Shown: in pieces, positions 60,673 to 64,000 of the stretch | How positions within the stretch are numbered: the stretch's first letter is position 1 | Layout: every line of letters starts with the position of its first letter | Assembly: GCA_002257025.1 (NCBI GenBank) | Contig: NCHA01000002.1 | Span: 237,074-301,073, forward strand | Direction: 5' to 3' | DNA length: 64,000 nt | Source of the DNA: Sphingobacteriales bacterium 16-39-50 | Lineage (GTDB): Bacteria > Bacteroidota > Bacteroidia > Sphingobacteriales > Sphingobacteriaceae | Position numbers and translations under genes: made by a program | Notes under the pieces: generated by a model | Told to the model about the DNA's origin: nothing | The model's input: the letters and a program-made list of their open reading frames with translations, nothing else | The model's database searches: none

Positions 60673-62121
60673 TCAGAATAAAATTGAATAGCTTAAACTC
60701 TTAACTGCAGGAATGATTAATTCCTTTCGGCCATTTTGGTCACGGATCAGTGCTTTTGCCCCGGCAGTTTCATCCAGACGCAGGAAGTAGGACTGATCAT
60801 CAACCAGATAAAGGCCTTCTGATACTTCAGTAATACTTGATGCCTCAGCCAGGCGGAAATACAGATCGGCCGGATTATCTGAAAGACTAATCTGCCTGGT
60901 GATTCCCTGACCCTTTTCGAGCAATTTAACCCCATCATTCACTGTAACACCATAAGTAATGTACTTGAATGTTGGCCTGCCATCTGCATCAAGCACATAT
61001 CCCCTGGGACGATATCCTGTTCCAGTTGTATCAGTTTTCCATGCCGACTGCCCGTTTGCAAGCTTTGACAAAGTTTGTGCAGGTTTACCAAAGCGCTGCA
61101 CCATACCCAATGGTCTTGAAGATCCATCGCCACGATCATGCCACATCGGAGTTGCATTCAGAAATCCGCCTCTCCAGACCTGAATGATTGCCGCATTATC
61201 CATATCGTAGGTATAATGGACTTTCTCCGGACTACCAACAGATACCGCATGAACAACCCTCGGAGATCCCGGCAAATCCATAAAACTTCTTAAAATATAA
61301 TTCTCTGAAGCCTCAATATGTATCGGATCTACAGAATTTCCATTTGCCTGAGCTGCCTCTGCCGGTCTTCCATTATCAAATTTGCTAATCTTAATATTGC
61401 GAAATGCAACTGCACCGTGGTCACCCTGAATACGTAAGGGACCTGCTGCGACCTCACCATCACCGATTGCTCCGCGGGTTGGTCCGGATAATTCAACATG
61501 ATCATGAATGATCACTCCATTCAGCTCAACTTTCAGCATCACTGCATTGGCTGTCTTTTTTCCATTGCTGTCAAAGCGAGGTGCCTGAAAAGAAATCTTT
61601 AGTTTCTGCCAAAGTCCGGGCGCGCGACTTGCATTTTGTCTTGGTGCATAACCCATATAACCTTTCTGTCCATTTGGTTTTGATTCATCCCAGCGCTCAT
61701 AGATCCCTCCATTACTGCCTGATCTGATTGCAGTTGCACCCCAGGTATCGATCAATTGAATCTCATACCTGCCCTGAAGGTAAATGCCTGAATTTGATTC
61801 TGAAGCCATCAGATACTCCAGCTCCAGATCAATATCTCCGTAATCAGCAAGGCTGTACAAGTCTTCTCCTTTTTGCTGATGAGCGGGGAGATTAATTAGA
61901 ACCCCTGTTCCATTTGTAAAGTAAAGCGTATTTACTTTATTCAGATCTGCCTGCGCACTACCAACAATCTGCCATGTTTTGGACGATTTTTTAAAGAATG
62001 TAAGATCATTCAGGCCTGGCTGAATTACGGATTGTCCGTAAAGCATTTTTGAAAAACCAATACAGAGGATTATTCCCAGAGCTTTAAACACTGCTGATGA
62101 ATATTTGAATGTGAAAATCAT
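60673..62121 (-). CDS. Exported DUF1080 (3-keto-disaccharide hydrolase-like) protein
   Basis: A 482-residue exported protein with a signal peptide (about residues 1-29). Residues about 45-250 match the DUF1080 beta-sandwich (GIYLQGRYEIQLIDTWG, ELNGVIIHDHVELSGPTRG), whose family includes 3-keto-glycoside hydrolases, and the C-terminal half is a second beta-rich segment. Co-transcription with a propeller-cytochrome c is a recurring Bacteroidota arrangement. Sugar oxidation followed by hydrolysis is the inferred pathway. Confidence 0.9.
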   Translation of the reverse strand: MIFTFKYSSAVFKALGIILCIGFSKMLYGQSVIQPGLNDLTFFKKSSKTWQIVGSAQADLNKVNTLYFTNGTGVLINLPAHQQKGEDLYSLADYGDIDLELEYLMASESNSGIYLQGRYEIQLIDTWGATAIRSGSNGGIYERWDESKPNGQKGYMGYAPRQNASRAPGLWQKLKISFQAPRFDSNGKKTANAVMLKVELNGVIIHDHVELSGPTRGAIGDGEVAAGPLRIQGDHGAVAFRNIKISKFDNGRPAEAAQANGNSVDPIHIEASENYILRSFMDLPGSPRVVHAVSVGSPEKVHYTYDMDNAAIIQVWRGGFLNATPMWHDRGDGSSRPLGMVQRFGKPAQTLSKLANGQSAWKTDTTGTGYRPRGYVLDADGRPTFKYITYGVTVNDGVKLLEKGQGITRQISLSDNPADLYFRLAEASSITEVSEGLYLVDDQSYFLRLDETAGAKALIRDQNGRKELIIPAVKSLSYSILF

Positions 62122-62286
62122 TTTATAATTCTATTTAACCGCGAAAGATAATAATGAAATATTAAAATCATGACTATAATATAATTTTTAGTCATAATTC
62201 GTGGAACGCAATAATCTGTAAATTCAACCAGGGATTCCTCCCATTAAACGGCTAAATGTGATGCGGAACAATTAAAATGGCTACAA

Positions 62287-62868
62287 TCAGGATTTGAAAG
62301 ATAAGTTTACAGCCAACAGAGCTGCCCTTAATTTGGGCAGGGAAGACTGACCCATGCCATGAAATTTTAAAATTTCTGCTTCGCGGTATTCGGAAAGCTG
62401 TTTCAGAGTTTTTATCCCATTATTCTCCAGTGCTCTTCTAGCAGGTGCTCCCAGGGAATCTGGAAAGCCTTCAAGGCTTTTTGAACTCTTTTTTCCCTTC
62501 GACTTCATTTTATCAAGATTCTCTTGTATCCTGAACTGTACGATCCTACTGATCAGATCATAGGGAATTTCTCTGTCCATGGGAAACTGAATTGAGCCCT
62601 TTCCGCTTTCATAAACCGAGAGCTCCTGTTTAAAAACTGAGATTCCGGATGGTGCCGGATAAAATCCGATATGATTTTTAAATGCCCCGAAATGAACCAG
62701 GTTACCATTCAAAACAAAAGTCGGGAGCTGATATTTAATTGCCTCCTTTGCCTCTGGTGCTGCCTTTTTTATTACCCTCCTGACCTTTTGCAACAGCTCC
62801 TGAACCTCTAAGGGATATAGTGAAATATATTCATCTATAGTTTCGGGTTTATTGGCAGAAGTTGTCAT
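62287..62868 (-). CDS. DUF1801 protein with C-terminal helix-hairpin-helix domain
   Basis: A 193-residue protein. Residues about 10-115 are a DUF1801 domain (YPLEVQELLQKVRRVIKKAAPEAKEAIKYQLPTF), whose relatives include YdhG-type iron chaperones. Residues about 135-190 resemble the RNA polymerase alpha C-terminal or HhH domain (LGAPARRALENNGIKTLKQL, LKFHGMGQSSLPKLRAAL). The linker is lysine-rich. The combination suggests DNA or protein contact added to the DUF1801 core. No function is established. Confidence 0.88.
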   Translation of the reverse strand: MTTSANKPETIDEYISLYPLEVQELLQKVRRVIKKAAPEAKEAIKYQLPTFVLNGNLVHFGAFKNHIGFYPAPSGISVFKQELSVYESGKGSIQFPMDREIPYDLISRIVQFRIQENLDKMKSKGKKSSKSLEGFPDSLGAPARRALENNGIKTLKQLSEYREAEILKFHGMGQSSLPKLRAALLAVNLSFKS

Positions 62869-62870
62869 AG

Positions 62871-62898
62871 GAATTGGTAATTCGTAATTCGTAATTAA
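62871..62898. repeat. Heptanucleotide array overlapping the BrkB stop codon
   Basis: Four 7-mers (GAATTGG, TAATTCG twice, TAATTAA) fill the gap between the two leftward genes. The BrkB stop codon at 62895-62897 lies in the last unit. Confidence 0.8.
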
Positions 62899-63830
62899 TT
62901 ATCTTTTATCTCGAGTAATTCAACAGAAAAAGCTTCTTTTACCGTGCGGATAGGTTTTCCCTGAGAATCACTCAATATCTTGACAAAGCATGCTCCATAG
63001 TATAAGATAATAGAGGAGTAAAATACAAAGAGCAGGATAAGAACCATTGAACCGGATGCGCCATAGATAATCCCGATATTACTTTGGACTAGCAGATAAC
63101 CTAAAATCCATTTACCAAGATTAAAAAGGACTGCGGTAAAAAGTGCGCCGCCAAAGGCAATATTCCATCTTGGTCTTCCGATCGTAAGAAATCTGAATAA
63201 TACTGTAAACCAAATACTTACAACTACCACAAAAATCAGATCATTGATCAGGTAGTAAAAAAATCTTTTGCCGCCACCCAGGATTCCGCCAAGATAATTT
63301 CCCAAAATCACCTGTGATCCTTCCAAAAACAATGCAGCCAAAAACAAAAATCCGGCAAGAAAAATTATAATAAGCGAACGCATACGATAACGGATGCTGA
63401 AAAGAATGCCCGACTTAGGCCGTTTACGAATATCCCAGATCTGTTCCAGAGAATTCTTAATCACATCAAAAAGTGTGGTGGCGACAAACATCAAAAATAT
63501 AAAGCCGAACACCGTACCATACCAGCTTTGATTTAAGCCGCTTACGGCCTCCAACACTCCCTCTACCTGTCTCGCACTGCCTCTGCCCAGAATATGCCCC
63601 AGCCTGCTGATCAGTTCTGAACTCAGAACCCCAGGATCAACCCAGAACCTAAAAAATTGGGTGAAAATGATGATTATGGGTGGTAAAGCAAAAGTGGTAA
63701 AAAAGGCCGTCGCTGCAGCCATCCGAAGCGGGTCATTCAGTCTGAAAAGACTGACTGAGCTTTTCATCTGCGAAAATAGTGCAGCTATCTTTTCAGTAAA
63801 ACTATGGTCTTTTTGAATTTTCTTTGCCAA
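62895..63830 (-). CDS. YihY/BrkB-family membrane protein
   Basis: A 311-residue inner-membrane protein with about six transmembrane helices (the first at about residues 38-60), matching the YihY/BrkB family, once called ribonuclease BN in error. The family signatures AAATAFFTTFALPP and the central GTVFGFIFLMFVATTLFDVIKNSLEQIW are present. The start at 63830 is a TTG; an ATG at 63767 would truncate the cytoplasmic lead. Function is unknown, with a role in transport suspected. Confidence 0.9.
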   Translation of the reverse strand: MAKKIQKDHSFTEKIAALFSQMKSSVSLFRLNDPLRMAAATAFFTTFALPPIIIIFTQFFRFWVDPGVLSSELISRLGHILGRGSARQVEGVLEAVSGLNQSWYGTVFGFIFLMFVATTLFDVIKNSLEQIWDIRKRPKSGILFSIRYRMRSLIIIFLAGFLFLAALFLEGSQVILGNYLGGILGGGKRFFYYLINDLIFVVVVSIWFTVLFRFLTIGRPRWNIAFGGALFTAVLFNLGKWILGYLLVQSNIGIIYGASGSMVLILLFVFYSSIILYYGACFVKILSDSQGKPIRTVKEAFSVELLEIKDN

Positions 63831-63938
63831 GCTGTAAAGGTAGGAAAAGACTTAAGAAATCGCTTAGGGATATCGATTTAGGTCCGAAATTCCCCGACTT
63901 GCCTTTAGATTAGCATCAACAAGATTAGTAGGTTATTA

Positions 63939-64000
63939 TTATTGTTGAAGCTTTCTTTTTGCTTCTTTTTCTTTGTCAATAACCACGAATTTTGTTGAAA
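63939..64000 (-). CDS. C-terminal fragment of a gene entering from the right edge
   Basis: Nineteen codons and a TAA on the minus strand read STKFVVIDKEKEAKRKLQQ. The charged helical ending looks like a real protein C-terminus, but the rest lies outside the window and the family cannot be told. Confidence 0.3.
   Translation of the reverse strand, partial: STKFVVIDKEKEAKRKLQQ

Overview
The window reads as chromosomal DNA of a Bacteroidota bacterium, most likely in or near the Sphingobacteriaceae (Pedobacter-like). Supporting signs are the low to moderate GC, TAnnTTTG-type -7 promoter elements, and families typical of that group: DUF5687 ABC permease, DUF6249, OMP_b-brl_3 receptor, DUF1080 with a propeller-cytochrome c, PIG-L deacetylase and RhuM. 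I found no rRNA, tRNA, CRISPR array, phage module or intact insertion sequence.

Layout. 1-5.3 kb (+): rarA, a DUF5687/ABC transporter pair, an SDR lacking its catalytic tyrosine, and an SMP-30 lactonase, closed by a terminator shared with a converging DUF1573 gene. 5.3-9.3 kb: RRM protein, NlpC/P60 hydrolase, NAD-binding SDR, and an OmpA lipoprotein ending in a perfect palindromic terminator. 9.3-13.8 kb (-): amidase, aldehyde dehydrogenase, maleylpyruvate-isomerase-like and YfiT-like DinB enzymes in one operon. 13.8-16.4 kb: FAD oxidoreductase, secreted DinB protein, EcsC. 16.5-25.7 kb (+): a secreted peptide-degradation cluster of three M14 carboxypeptidase-like proteins, one of them catalytically dead, a small secreted protein, and an S9 peptidase. 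26.1-30.6 kb (+): PIG-L deacetylase, two overlapping tiny membrane proteins and a sodium/solute symporter. 31-35.6 kb: ECF sigma/anti-sigma pair, DUF6249, thioesterase, DinB, histidine kinase. 35.8-40.3 kb (+): gltX, YtcJ-type amidohydrolase, YpfJ-type metallopeptidase. 40.5-43.8 kb (-): YbbA/YbbP-like exporter. 43.8-50.9 kb: a repeat-rich accessory stretch (MITE-like repeat, CsgG-like protein, nitrilase, RhuM, SRPBCC pair, GlxA-type regulator, orphan antitoxin-like protein). 50.9-64 kb: TesA-like arylesterase, outer-membrane receptor, a two-component operon with three exported proteins, cytochrome c/DUF1080, DUF1801, BrkB, and the edge of one further gene.

How the genes work together. Much of the window is envelope biology: exported peptidases, lactonase, deacetylase, DUF1080 enzyme and receptor for polymer breakdown and uptake, alongside exporters and sensors. 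The arylesterase and the YbbAP-like exporter are divergent but 7.2 kb apart, and everything between them looks like inserted accessory DNA.

The most striking non-genic signals are repeats. A 16-unit array with exact 11-bp period lies at 47.6-47.8 kb and switches polarity part-way. Heptanucleotide arrays overlap the stop codons of four minus-strand genes and also flank the gltX promoter region. A pair of about 120-bp MITE-like elements in inverted orientation flanks 39.4-43.8 kb. A nested two-part inverted repeat lies at 32.6-32.8 kb.
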